A DNA stretch of 64,000 nt. Source: Saprospiraceae bacterium. GTDB lineage: Bacteria > Bacteroidota > Bacteroidia > Chitinophagales > Saprospiraceae. The stretch's first letter is position 1; every line of letters begins with the position of its first letter. Under the pieces are notes generated by a model. That model saw only the letters and a list, made by a program, of their open reading frames with translations. It was not told the DNA's origin and did not search any database. This document shows positions 29,816 to 39,440 of the stretch, piece by piece. The translations under genes and the position numbers were made by a program. Where the stretch lies: contig JADJNW010000020.1 in the NCBI GenBank assembly GCA_016714085.1, forward strand, positions 53,384 to 117,383, in the 5' to 3' direction.

Positions 29816-30838
29816 TCAATTAAACATACTATCATAATTACCGCTCCCGCCTTTGCTTTGAGCGCGTTTTTCTGGCTCGGCAGTACGGCCATCCAAGTCA
29901 AGCGTATCACTGGAAGATTTCTTTCCGCTATCCAATAGCATAAGCGTACTTTCCTGCTCCCATTTTTCGAGCATTCTTAATCCATCTTCCTGATATATAC
30001 CTTCTTGTAAATCAACTGTTTGCATAAAATTAGCGGACATTTCCATAAAGCGCTCCATTTCACCAACTTTATTGGCCACATCTTCTGCAATAGATTCCAT
30101 TGCCATATCGAACATCGCGCGTTGGTCTGGATCGCCACTTATGACGCTCATCGCCGAACGCATGGCCGAGTGTGATGCTCGGATTGCCTTCCGCTCTTGT
30201 TCTTTGAGGTTGACCTGGTCTTTGGTATCCTCCAATAAGATTTCAGAATTCTGCTCCATTTTGGTCAAAATGCGGTACAGGATTTCCATTTTGTTCAGCA
30301 ATTGCTGATACTTTTGGTTGCTTTCCTGTAAGCGTGCTGCTTTGCGCGAAGACAACATCACCTGATTGTCCATGCCTTTGTCGCGTGCAGCGCTGGCAAG
30401 CTTCATATTTTGATCGATCTCGGCATTGTTTTTCTCCATCAAGCTTTGTAACTGGCGCATTTGACCTCGAATTGCCCCAATTTGCTTGCGCATTTTCGCA
30501 AGGTTATTCTGCAAATCTTCCACATAGCTTTTTAAAATGCCGATTGGATCTAATTGTACAAACCAACTGGTTACATTTCGCATCACGCTTTTGTACATAT
30601 ACCAGATCAGGTTGCGCATCTTAGGGTCGAGTACCATATAAAGGAGCGCCCCAAGTGCCACTAGCATCAGGGCCAGATAAAGCGTATTTGCCAATAGCGG
30701 AATCAATATTGGCAAACTGATATATAGCAAATAGCCACCGCCCAAAATGAGTCCGGTGAGGAATATTGCGCCAGTCAGGCCTTCCGGGCGTTTCCAGAAT
30801 GATTTTTGCTTGAATTCAGGATTTGGAATTTCTGCCAT
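29816..30838 (-). CDS. Membrane-anchored PspA/IM30-like coiled-coil protein
   Basis: 340 residues. Two adjacent membrane segments (GAIFLTGLILGGGYLLYISL and LLANTLYLALMLVALGALLYMV) are followed by a long helical part. From LDPIGILKSYVEDLQNNLAK through QMRQLQSL, MKLASAARDKGMDNQVMLSS, RKAARLQESNQKYQQLLNKM to ERFMEMSANFM, the spacing and pattern are those of PspA/Vipp1 proteins, the bacterial ESCRT-III relatives: a 'DP...L......M...L.K.R' helix, the 'A..A...G....A......' turn, and a late helix after SGDPDQRAMFDMAMESI. Classical PspA has no membrane segments. The C-terminus is acidic and low-complexity. The relation is by pattern only. It follows the coiled-coil gene at 30918 by 79 bases. Confidence 0.65.
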   Translation of the reverse strand: MAEIPNPEFKQKSFWKRPEGLTGAIFLTGLILGGGYLLYISLPILIPLLANTLYLALMLVALGALLYMVLDPKMRNLIWYMYKSVMRNVTSWFVQLDPIGILKSYVEDLQNNLAKMRKQIGAIRGQMRQLQSLMEKNNAEIDQNMKLASAARDKGMDNQVMLSSRKAARLQESNQKYQQLLNKMEILYRILTKMEQNSEILLEDTKDQVNLKEQERKAIRASHSAMRSAMSVISGDPDQRAMFDMAMESIAEDVANKVGEMERFMEMSANFMQTVDLQEGIYQEDGLRMLEKWEQESTLMLLDSGKKSSSDTLDLDGRTAEPEKRAQSKGGSGNYDSMFN

Positions 30839-30917
30839 TTTTAAGTTAGTTATCGATTATCGGTTAACGGATTTCGGGGATTCTTAACTTCCCAGATAAC
30901 AGCTAACCGATAACAAT

Positions 30918-31469
30918 TTACAAATACTGATTAATACTTTCAATATCTTTATCGATCTGATTCATAATGCTTTTTAGGGCAAACTCGAAACTTTCTTTTG
31001 TCGATTCAATTTTTTCGATAGAAGCTTGAATATCGCCATCCGCATTCGCAATGATCGATTTATATTCTTCAATTTTCTTCTGCATTTCCGCAATCTTTGC
31101 CAGATAATCCTCTACTTGTTTTTTGAGCTTTGCTACCTCTTCTTGCTTGGATTTGACGCGCTCTGTCATATTTTTCTCCAGCGCCGCATCAAATTTTTGC
31201 TTTTCGCTGTTCAAGATGCTTTTATAATGTTCTGCAGTTTTTATCAATTTTTCTTTAGTCAAACCTACCGTTGCCGCTGTGGCATATGCTGATTTGAACG
31301 CGGTCATTTCGTCCATATTCATTGCCATGAGCGCACCCAGCGATTGCTTATATTCGATATAATCAAAACCAGGGAGGTTGTTTTTTTCTAAGGCCTTTGT
31401 CAAAAATTCAACACTTTTTTCATCCAAACCATGTGCTTGCCCAAACAGTTGTTTCAAATCTTTTTGCAT
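30918..31469 (-). CDS. Soluble coiled-coil protein, partner of the PspA-like protein
   Basis: 183 residues, no signal or membrane segment. The first 90 residues form a small helical domain (LKQLFGQAHGLDEKSVEFL, GALMAMNMDEMTAFKSAYA); the rest is heptad coiled coil (KQEEVAKLKKQVEDYLAKIA to QMKKIEEYK-like repeats) ending IDKDIESINQYL. I do not recognise the family. It lies upstream of the PspA-like gene on the same strand, with only a hairpin-bearing spacer between, so the two are probably a functional pair. It starts 96 bases after the sbcC stop codon. Confidence 0.65.
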   Translation of the reverse strand: MQKDLKQLFGQAHGLDEKSVEFLTKALEKNNLPGFDYIEYKQSLGALMAMNMDEMTAFKSAYATAATVGLTKEKLIKTAEHYKSILNSEKQKFDAALEKNMTERVKSKQEEVAKLKKQVEDYLAKIAEMQKKIEEYKSIIANADGDIQASIEKIESTKESFEFALKSIMNQIDKDIESINQYL

Positions 31470-31565
31470 GATGATCTTCCTTTATCTTATTGTTTCCGCA
31501 AATTAAGACAAAATGTGAATAAAAAAGATGGAAAATTTAGACAATCCTGTACGGAAATTCGATGT

Positions 31566-34500
31566 TCAGCCAATTATTTGGATTTCACTGAAACCATTAC
31601 CTGCTTTTTTGACCTGGATTTGCGTTGAAATTCGCTCTTTTAATTCTTTAACGTGCGAAATAATACCAATCGTTTTGCCGCTTGCCTGTAAATTTTCTAA
31701 TGTTGAAATTGCCAAATCAAGGCTGTTTTCATCCAACAGTGCCAAAACCTTCATCAATAAACAAGGATTGAATATGTGCATTTTGACCAGCGAGATCGCT
31801 CAAACCCAAGGCCAGCGCCAGACTCACCAGGAAACTTTCTCCACCGGAAAGCGTATTCATCGAGCGCCGATTATCAGCTTGATAGGTATCAATGATCTCT
31901 AATTCCAAGTCCTCGTTGCTTCGTTTTTCAATCAAATAACGTCCATTTAGTTGCTGCAAATAGCGGTTGGCTAATTGGGTCAGTTTTTTCAGAGTCAAAC
32001 CCTGCGCGAATACCCTAAAAGCCTTGCCATCCGCTGAACCGATGATGTCTTTGAGCTTTGCCCAGCGAGTATATTCGCGCTGTTGCGCTTCGATTTGTTG
32101 CATCAACGCTTCGGCTTGCTGAATATCTTCTTCATTTTTTTGCAAATCTCGTTGAATTTTTCCGATGTTCTGAAATAGGTTTTTATATTCTAAGTTACTC
32201 GCTTCCAATTGCTTAATCAATTTTTCTTCCTCTTTTTCTTCAATTTTAATTTGATGCAATTCTTCTTCCCGGTCTGCCAAAAGCTGCCGCGTTCCTTCCA
32301 ATTTTTGAATTAAAATTTCCAACGCTTGCTTATTGGAGTTCACTAAATATTCTTGTTGCTCGAGTTGCGCTTGCAGTCTTTCTTGCTCAACTTTAGCGTC
32401 TTTGTCACCAAATATTTCGGTTCGCTCATTTCTGATCGTTTCCAAAATATTTTGCTGTGCTTCAATCGCCTGATTTTGTTGCTTTAACTGCTCTTCCAAC
32501 GCTTCGATTTGTTCTTGCAAATTCAACGTATCTTTTTGAGATAATTCTAACTGTCGGGCAGTCGAATCTAATGCTTGTTGATTGTTTTGGAAAGTTGTTG
32601 CCAGATCTGACAGGATTTCAAAGGTTTTTTTTGCAGATTCCACATCAAAGGTGTAGCCATATTTGGCAAAAATAGTATTCAATTGTTCGGAAACATTGGA
32701 GAATTTTTCCTGTACCTGCCGAAGCTGTTCGGCGTTGGAACTGCGCTTTTCCTGATTAACCAATAGCGATGTATATAATTCTTTGCCTTTAACTTCCAGC
32801 TCTTGTATTTGTTTTTCCGATTGTTCGAGTTGTTTATTCAAAGCGGTTAAAGCTTCTCGCGCCTGGCGCTTGCTTTCGATTTGTTTTTCGGCTTCCTGAA
32901 TTTTTCGGTGGAGCAAAATACTCCGCGTCAAAGCATAATGTTCATTACTCAATTCCGGCGCGATTTGTGCGATTTTTTCCTCGTATTCCAGGATTTTTTG
33001 AAATTGTCGAGCCACTTGCCCACTCAATTCTTTAACTTCATTTCCAGCCAATTGCTCAATCTGTTGTGCAATATCACTTTGACGATGTAATAGTTTTTGA
33101 TGATATTTAAATATCTGTTCGTGTTGCTTTTGTGCTATATCCAATTCTTCTTTTGCTTGATCCACAAAAACTTCGATGGCGTGTTCCCGAAAAGGGTGAT
33201 GCGTGGAAAAGCAAAGCGGACAAGGCTCATCTTCTGATAAATTGCTTCTATCTTTGGCGTAATTGGCAATGCTCAACTCCCGCTTATATATCGTTTCTTT
33301 AAATTCCAATCGTTTTTTTGCATCTTCCCAGGCTTCCAGAGAGGACATCATTAGTTTATTGACCTCTAATTCCTCATTTTGCAGGCTTTCCAGTTGATCT
33401 TCGTATCCTGATAATTCATCTAATAACTCTTGATATGCGTCCGCCAGACGTGATAGTTGCTGCAAATTCTTTCGCTGCTCGTTTAATTGCTCAATATCAT
33501 TGTACAGCAAGGATAGTAACTCCCCGCGATCTTGCGCAAAATCTTCGGGTACTTGCACTTTAAATTGTGTTTGGAGTTGTTCCAAAGCTGACCGCGCTTT
33601 TTCTTTTGCTTTATCCGATTCAACTATCTGTTGTTCAATGCCTTGTATTAGTTGAACCAAATTTTCACTCGTAGCGCTCAATTGTTGCTGCTCCCGCCAA
33701 AGTGCGCGTGCCTCTTCGCGTTGGTATTCGATACCTGCGAGATCGTCTTTGAGCGCGGCAAATTTTGAATTATTTTGCAACCAATCTTTAAGTGTAGTGA
33801 TTTGATTTTCAAAAACTTGTATTTGTTTGTTCAATGATGCCGATTCTTCTTGCTTTCTTGATAGACTTTGTTGTGTTGAGCCGGCATCTTGTGCTTGTTT
33901 TGCAAGGGTTTGTGCTTTCACTCGGATTTCAGCATCTAAGGCAATGACCTTTGAAAATAAAGGCTGACTTTTTGACCAATCGGATTTAATTTGTTGAAAA
34001 CCAGATACTAATTGTGTTTGTTTTTCTTGAATATGTTGTTCTTCCAACAGGAATTCTTGAAGATCGATATTCAATTTTTCTATACCTGATTGTAATTGCT
34101 TTTGTCGTCTAACTTGCTGTAATTCAATTTGTAAGGCGTCAATTCCTGTTTTGATTGACTCTGCTTGTCCTTGATTTTCCTGAAGTTCCTGCTGCAATGC
34201 TTGAATATTTTCTGCATCCAATACTTTCAGCAGTTCCCGCTCTTTCTTGAGATGATTGAGTTTTTCTAATTCCAACTTATGCTTTTCAAAAGCCGCTTTT
34301 GATAATTGCGAATAAATTTCCGTGCCAGTGATTCGTTCCAGTAAATCGCTGCGCTCGCGCTCACCCGCTTTTAAAAACGCTGCAAAATCACCTTGCGAAA
34401 GCAAAACCGAGCGACAAAAACGGTCGTAATCCAGTCCAGATGCGGCTTCCACGGCTTCATCCGCTTCTCGTACGCGCTGGGCGATAATTTCAAATTCTTG

Positions 34501-34857
34501 TTTATATGGATTCCATTTAGAAAATACGCGTTCTGGCGGCTGAATTTTTCCATCCAATTGTTTCCTCGACCTTCGCAGATTCCAACGAGCGCGATACAGC
34601 TCACCATTTGACTGAAACTCCACTTCCGCCAAGCTCTCCACCGAGCCATAGCTCATCACTTCGTTTACATCTTTGTTGCGATGCACCCGACCGTACAAAG
34701 CCAATGTAATCGCATCCAGAATAGTCGTCTTTCCTGCGCCTGTATCGCCTGTAATCGCAAACAAACCAACATCCGCCAGCGGAGAAACGCTGAAATCAAT
34801 CACTTTTCTAATGCGCAGCGAATTCAGATTTTCTATGGTGACTTTAAGAATTTTCAT
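31566..34857 (-). CDS. sbcC: DNA repair exonuclease subunit SbcC, one frameshift near the C-terminus
   Basis: SMC-like ATPase that with SbcD opens hairpins and processes DNA ends. Walker A is ITGDTGAGKTTILDAI near residue 35; long coiled coils flank the zinc hook CPLC (Cys546 and Cys549 in DEPCPLCFSTHHPF); the ABC signature is NTLSGGESFLVSLALALGL and Walker B is SLFIDEGFGT. Immediately after Walker B the frame stops (at 31729). Removing one base near 31737 gives TLDENSLDLAISTLENL, the D-loop, and IGIISHVKELKERI with the switch His, ending at 31566; total about 1096 residues. Losing D-loop and H-loop would abolish ATP-dependent function, so the break is either an error or a recent loss. It follows sbcD. 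Confidence 0.92.
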
Positions 34858-34889
34858 TTCAGTTTGGTTCGTTGTGTTTTGGTGTTTTA

Positions 34890-34953
34890 GTACAATAGTA
34901 ACACCATAATACTATCGCACTATAACACCATCGCACTATAATACTATAACACC
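34890..34953. repeat. Short tandem repeat between sbcD and sbcC
   Basis: Alternating words AACACCAT, AATACTAT and CGCACTAT, each with TAT or ACACC, cover the whole gap and the stop codon of sbcD. The same TATAACACC word occurs at 41990-42040. Confidence 0.65.
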
Positions 34954-36164
34954 TCCTGTTCATTCATCCAATGTCGCAATTCTAAAAAAGCAGTCGTAAG
35001 TTCTTCCATTTCATCGGGCGGCGCGCCGTAGCTTTCGCATTTTTTATAAAAAACTTCCAATTGATCCAAATCTTTCAGATCAACTTCCTCAATTTGAGCA
35101 TCTAATGCATGATGATTATAATTCAAGCGAATTTTCATTAACTCCAAATTCATATCTTTGGTCAATTCTTGCAAATGCACATCCAGTTGTGGAATGATGC
35201 AATCAGTATGCACAATCACCTCCACCCAGGGCGTCAATTCCCGATTGCCCTTGCTATCAAAGCGTTTCAGGGCTTCTTCTACCTCCTGGAGCGTGCCTTC
35301 GATGGTCTTTAAACGCCGAAAGACTGGAACAGGAATGGTCGTTATTTTTTCTAATTTTTTGCCTTGAAAATCAAGGATATAGACCGATTTATCATCTTTT
35401 GTTTCTGAAAAACTCAATGGAATCAAAGAACCGGAATACCTTACTCGTTGTGCCTTGCCGAATGCCTGCGCCCGATGAATATGCCCCAGAGCTACATAAT
35501 CAAACACTTCAGGAAATTGAGCAGCGTCCATATTTTCTTTATCGCCGATATAAATATTATCCTGTTTTTCTGATGCCAAAGCGCCTTTTATATAAAGATG
35601 CCCAGTTGTAATGATAGGAATATTATATTTTGCGTACTTTTCTTTAATTATATTGCCAAGATGATGATAATGTTTTAAAATTCCCTCGCGTACCCGCTCG
35701 ACGCGCTCGTAACCACTCTCACCGGCCACGCTGAAACGCAAATCTCCGTCGCGCAAGAAGGGCACTGCAGCGATTACTGCTTCCAGTTCATTCTGATTAT
35801 TTTTCCACTCAATAATCTCCTTTTCAATAGGATCGGTCGCAGCGCCGACTACATGTACATTCAAAGCCGCTAATAATTCCTTTGGCGCATCCAACATTGC
35901 TGGCGAATCATGATTTCCACCTGTAATAAGAATATGCCGACAAGGGCTTTTTAATAATGCCGTTAAAAAATTATAATACAAACGCCGCGCATAATTAGGT
36001 GGATTGCTAATATCAAAAATATCGCCCGCCACGATCAAACCTTCGATTTGTTCTTGAAAAATAAGCTCTACGAGCAAATGGAGCGCCAATTGATGCTCCG
36101 CTTCCCGATCTTTATATAAGAATTTCTGACCCAAATGCCAGTCCGATGTATGCAGGATTTTCAT
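34944..36164 (-). CDS. sbcD: Nuclease subunit SbcD
   Basis: Mn-dependent phosphoesterase partner of SbcC. All five phosphoesterase motifs are seen: ILHTSDWHLGQ, VAGDIFDISNPP, ITGGNHDSP, ITTGHLYIKG and VALGHIHRAQ. The capping domain follows from about residue 270 (RRLKTIEGTLQEVEEALKRF). 406 residues is normal. It precedes sbcC by 86 bases; the genes are transcribed together. Confidence 0.95.
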   Translation of the reverse strand: MKILHTSDWHLGQKFLYKDREAEHQLALHLLVELIFQEQIEGLIVAGDIFDISNPPNYARRLYYNFLTALLKSPCRHILITGGNHDSPAMLDAPKELLAALNVHVVGAATDPIEKEIIEWKNNQNELEAVIAAVPFLRDGDLRFSVAGESGYERVERVREGILKHYHHLGNIIKEKYAKYNIPIITTGHLYIKGALASEKQDNIYIGDKENMDAAQFPEVFDYVALGHIHRAQAFGKAQRVRYSGSLIPLSFSETKDDKSVYILDFQGKKLEKITTIPVPVFRRLKTIEGTLQEVEEALKRFDSKGNRELTPWVEVIVHTDCIIPQLDVHLQELTKDMNLELMKIRLNYNHHALDAQIEEVDLKDLDQLEVFYKKCESYGAPPDEMEELTTAFLELRHWMNEQEVL

Positions 36165-36170
36165 GTTGGA

Positions 36171-36229
36171 AAGATAGGAAATAGAAGTAGGAAGTAGGAA
36201 GTACGAGGTACGATTTTTACGTCAGGTAC
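36171..36229. repeat. Reiterated-word spacer between sbcD and the YheT-type gene
   Basis: GAAGTAGGAAGTAGGAAGTA followed by degenerate copies (ACGAGGTACG, ACGTCAGGTAC). It reaches into the stop codon of the hydrolase gene at 36222. Confidence 0.6.
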
Positions 36230-37178
36230 AAAATTCCAAAGCTCTAAGCTCCGACCACATATACGATTTATTCCTTAATTGAAAACCAACGTGGCCGCCT
36301 TGTCTGGGCATTTCCAAATGCAGAAAAGAATGCTTTTCACAGATATTTACGGGCGAGCATTCAGGCGTTAGAATTGGATCGTTTTGTGCATTGACGAGTA
36401 GGGTAGGGATCGTGATGCCTGAAATAAAATTTCTGGCAGAAGCTTGTTCATAAAATTCATCCGCATTTTTGAATCCGCAGAGCGGCGCAGAATAAAATTC
36501 ATCAAAATCGCGCCAAATCTTTACATCTTTAAGTTTTGACAAATCAATATTATTTGGAAATTGTTCTGCCTTGATTTCCAGTTTTTTACTTAGCTTTTTC
36601 AGAAAACGCTTTTTATACATTCGATTGGAAGGCGCATCCAACAAAGCTGACCCAGATTTCAGATCGGTCGGAGAAGAGAACGCCACTGCTTTTTTTACCT
36701 GGGTCGGCACTTCCTTGCCATGCACACCGAGATACTTCATCGTGATATTGCCGCCCATACTGAAGCCAACCAGCACAATCTGCTCATAATTTTTGGTGCG
36801 TAGCGCGTGCGCGATCACCTCTGCAAAATCGCTGATTTCACCGTGATGATACAAACGCAAATGCCGATTCATTTCGCCGGAGCAAGAGCGACAGTTCCAA
36901 GCTAAAGCATCCCAGCCATTTTCGACGAACATTTTAGCCATGCCCTTCACGTAATGCCGATGGGAATTACCTTCCAGCCCATGCGAAAGCAGAATAAGCT
37001 TGCGGCTTTTATTATCCAGCCAATCCAAATCTACGAAATCGCCATCGGAAAGCTCCAGACGTTCGCGCTCATATTCTAATCCTATTTTTCGGAACATTCC
37101 CGGAAAAATGGTCTGCAAATGCCCATTAAATTGATATAATGGAGGATTTTTATAAGAAGATTTATTAATAAGCGGCAT
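36222..37178 (-). CDS. YheT family alpha/beta hydrolase
   Basis: 318-residue serine hydrolase, probable esterase, cytoplasmic. N-terminal YQFNGHLQTIFPGMFRK is typical of the YheT/UPF0017 family. Then LILLSHGLEGNSHRHYVKGM, AWNCRSCSGEMNRHLRLYHH, the nucleophile elbow VGFSMGGNITMKYLG, the acid in NAQNDPILTPEC and the His in PRQGGHVGF. No signal peptide. Upstream of sbcD in the same direction, after a short repetitive spacer. Confidence 0.9.
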   Translation of the reverse strand: MPLINKSSYKNPPLYQFNGHLQTIFPGMFRKIGLEYERERLELSDGDFVDLDWLDNKSRKLILLSHGLEGNSHRHYVKGMAKMFVENGWDALAWNCRSCSGEMNRHLRLYHHGEISDFAEVIAHALRTKNYEQIVLVGFSMGGNITMKYLGVHGKEVPTQVKKAVAFSSPTDLKSGSALLDAPSNRMYKKRFLKKLSKKLEIKAEQFPNNIDLSKLKDVKIWRDFDEFYSAPLCGFKNADEFYEQASARNFISGITIPTLLVNAQNDPILTPECSPVNICEKHSFLHLEMPRQGGHVGFQLRNKSYMWSELRALEFCT

Positions 37179-37197
37179 TTTATTTACAAAAAATGAT

Positions 37198-37704
37198 TTA
37201 AGATTTTAACCTGGCTTTAATATGAGCTTTGCTACGCACAATTTTTCTCAATTTGTCCAAGTCAGAGGGAGATTTAAACGCATTTTTGGGTGCAAAATTG
37301 AAAAAATACCTGGTTTGATAAAACACAAGCCAGTCGCGGGTTTCCACTACTTTTTGAATGCGATCCCAGGAAAGACTGGCGTTTCTTTTCAAGCCGGAAA
37401 ATTCCATTATATCCTTAGAAAATGTAGCTTTTATTTCTTGCTGAAAACTAATATTACCAAAATAATATGTTTTTGTACGAAAATATAAAAATAAAGGCAT
37501 CATAAATGCAAAAACAATTAATAAAAAAGAAGAAGTTAATTGATTTGGATTATATAATTCCGGAATAATAAACATGACAGCAATCAATGGAATCTGAATC
37601 GCACCGAGGATTGTAATAATAATATACGTCCAACGGCGGTAGGCCACTTGGTACATTAATCGAAGGTAATCTTGAAAACTAATGGAGTAACGAGCTTCAA
37701 TCAT
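37198..37704 (-). CDS. YcxB-like membrane protein
   Basis: 168 residues. Two membrane segments after residue 25 (YIIITILGAIQIPLIAVMFI and SFLLIVFAFMMPLFLYF) and a soluble C-terminal part with the YcxB-like pattern MEFSGLKRNASLSWDRIQKV, ETRDWLVFYQTRYFFNFAPK and AFKSPSDLDKLRKIV. The fold is shared by small membrane proteins of unknown role in many bacteria. It ends 19 bases before the start of the hydrolase gene in the same direction. Confidence 0.8.
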   Translation of the reverse strand: MIEARYSISFQDYLRLMYQVAYRRWTYIIITILGAIQIPLIAVMFIIPELYNPNQLTSSFLLIVFAFMMPLFLYFRTKTYYFGNISFQQEIKATFSKDIMEFSGLKRNASLSWDRIQKVVETRDWLVFYQTRYFFNFAPKNAFKSPSDLDKLRKIVRSKAHIKARLKS

Positions 37705-37736
37705 TTATTTAATAAAATTTTACAAAATATGAAATA

Positions 37737-39347
37737 TTATTTAGCTTTACTTGTAGTTGTTTTGCTATTATCCACGCTATAAAACTCATGCGATGCCCGC
37801 TCCGGCGAGAGTTTGGCTACTCTTTCACCTTCAGCAACGATGTAATATTGCAATCCTTTTTTGTAAATAACTTGAGCAGACCAAATACCATCGCCAGCAT
37901 TTTTATCACCATTATTACCGTCTTCATACATCGCTGTTTTTACAAAATTATCGCCTAATCCATATCGAAAATACAACCAAGAAGCTTGATTATCAGTAAT
38001 TTGTGCGCTTATTAATGCATTTTTATCTACTACTTCATGTTTTACATTGGAAAGTTTAGGCGCTTCTTTTTCAAAAACCGGATGCGCGAGTAAATATTCT
38101 GTGCGTTTATTCATTAATTCGGTAATTCCTATAATTTGTTCGTCATTTGCTTCGCTTGTTTTTTCCAAATTATCATGAAAAGCTTCATAACTATATAATT
38201 TTTGCTCATCTTCTTTAATATTTTTATCAATAAATGCCTGTAATTTCTTTGCGCGTTCCGCATATTTTCCATTTACAAAATATTCATCTACAATGGTGCG
38301 GATATGCGCCAGATAAATTTTTCGATACAAATCATTTGCTAAAAGCTTGACAATCAAAGGTCTTTTGGGATTGCTTTCACGATAATGCACAAAAGGACTG
38401 AGGGTTTGCATTTCCTCATTATTGAGTTGCCCCTTAGCAGTTAAGCGCCGGAAGCCGCCAAATGAAAGGTTCATATCCCAGATAATAGGATGGTAAACGC
38501 CAAGCGAATCGCGATATAAATAATAATTATGACAAAGCAAGCCTGTGTAGCTATCAAGATTTACCAACACATTATTAAAAGCCAGCATCCAAAGCGTTTG
38601 ATCAATATCGAGTAAACTATCAATCTTTTCAGGCTTTTCATTAAGAATTTTGGCTAATTGAATCAAACCGCGCCAGCCCGTTTCATCTTTCAATTCGTAA
38701 AACCGCATATAACAAGTAGAATCCTCGCCGATGTACATCAAAGAAGATTTATCAGAATCGGTACAGCCCGGCGCTTGATCGACGCTCCAATCAGGATCGC
38801 ATTTAATCAATTCACCCGCATCATTTCCATAAAATTCCTCTAAAAATTGGTCATCTACCGATTCTACATTTTGATAAACGCCAAGATATTGGTCATTGAC
38901 AAAAACTTTGGCAAAGTTCGCTTTTGGGGCAGGCATATAATTTCCGGCTATTTCATAAGAAAGCAATTCCCGCACAAAGCTTGGGTCGCGGAAAGCATTG
39001 GAAAGCTTGAGCGTGCCGTAGCCACCCGGGAGCAATTGTTTTTTATCTTGATCGTTGATTTTGATATTGAATGGAAGTTTAATATGACCTTCTTCGCGCG
39101 GGTTTTTGTATGAACTGTTGCCTTTGTATCGAATGCCTGCATTTACATACTTCTTTCCGTTGATCGCCACATCCCCTGCGAGCCGGTCGTCATTGCCAGC
39201 CATTTTGAGCGAATCAAGAATCGAATCCCAATTTTTTTCCTTGAAATAGATTTTGATTTCGGTGACCGAATTAATATCATAAATATCCTGAGCAACAGCA
39301 TATTGCATCATTGATATCCAGAGAAAAAGAAGCGCGTAGGTTCGCAT
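37737..39347 (-). CDS. Secreted CotH family protein (copy 1)
   Basis: 536 residues. The ATG at 39347 gives a signal peptide (MRTYALLFLWISMMQYAVAQ). CotH motifs: VTEIKIYFKEKNWDSILDSL, GIRYKGNSSYKNP, KLPFNIKINDQDK, LSNAFRDPSFVRELLSYEIA, FVNDQYLGVYQNVESVD, and the catalytic/metal region LDSYTGLLCHNYYLYRDS and IIWDMNLSFGGF. CotH proteins are atypical kinases of the spore coat in Bacillus; many bacteria secrete them with unknown substrates. A C-terminal domain with YEDGNNGDKNAGDGIW and YYIVAEGERVAKLSPE resembles the paralogue at 39441, 93 bases upstream. Confidence 0.88.
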   Translation of the reverse strand: MRTYALLFLWISMMQYAVAQDIYDINSVTEIKIYFKEKNWDSILDSLKMAGNDDRLAGDVAINGKKYVNAGIRYKGNSSYKNPREEGHIKLPFNIKINDQDKKQLLPGGYGTLKLSNAFRDPSFVRELLSYEIAGNYMPAPKANFAKVFVNDQYLGVYQNVESVDDQFLEEFYGNDAGELIKCDPDWSVDQAPGCTDSDKSSLMYIGEDSTCYMRFYELKDETGWRGLIQLAKILNEKPEKIDSLLDIDQTLWMLAFNNVLVNLDSYTGLLCHNYYLYRDSLGVYHPIIWDMNLSFGGFRRLTAKGQLNNEEMQTLSPFVHYRESNPKRPLIVKLLANDLYRKIYLAHIRTIVDEYFVNGKYAERAKKLQAFIDKNIKEDEQKLYSYEAFHDNLEKTSEANDEQIIGITELMNKRTEYLLAHPVFEKEAPKLSNVKHEVVDKNALISAQITDNQASWLYFRYGLGDNFVKTAMYEDGNNGDKNAGDGIWSAQVIYKKGLQYYIVAEGERVAKLSPERASHEFYSVDNSKTTTSKAK

Positions 39348-39440
39348 AGTGAGCGCAGTTTTTGGAAAAATGACAACCTCCAAGGCACGGTGAGGTACTT
39401 TGAAGGTTGTGTTGGTTTTAAGGAATAATAAGCGTTTCGA

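Noticed and set aside
34890..34953. Possible CRISPR array
   Set aside because: Units are 8 bases, touch each other and vary; there are no unique spacers and no cas genes.
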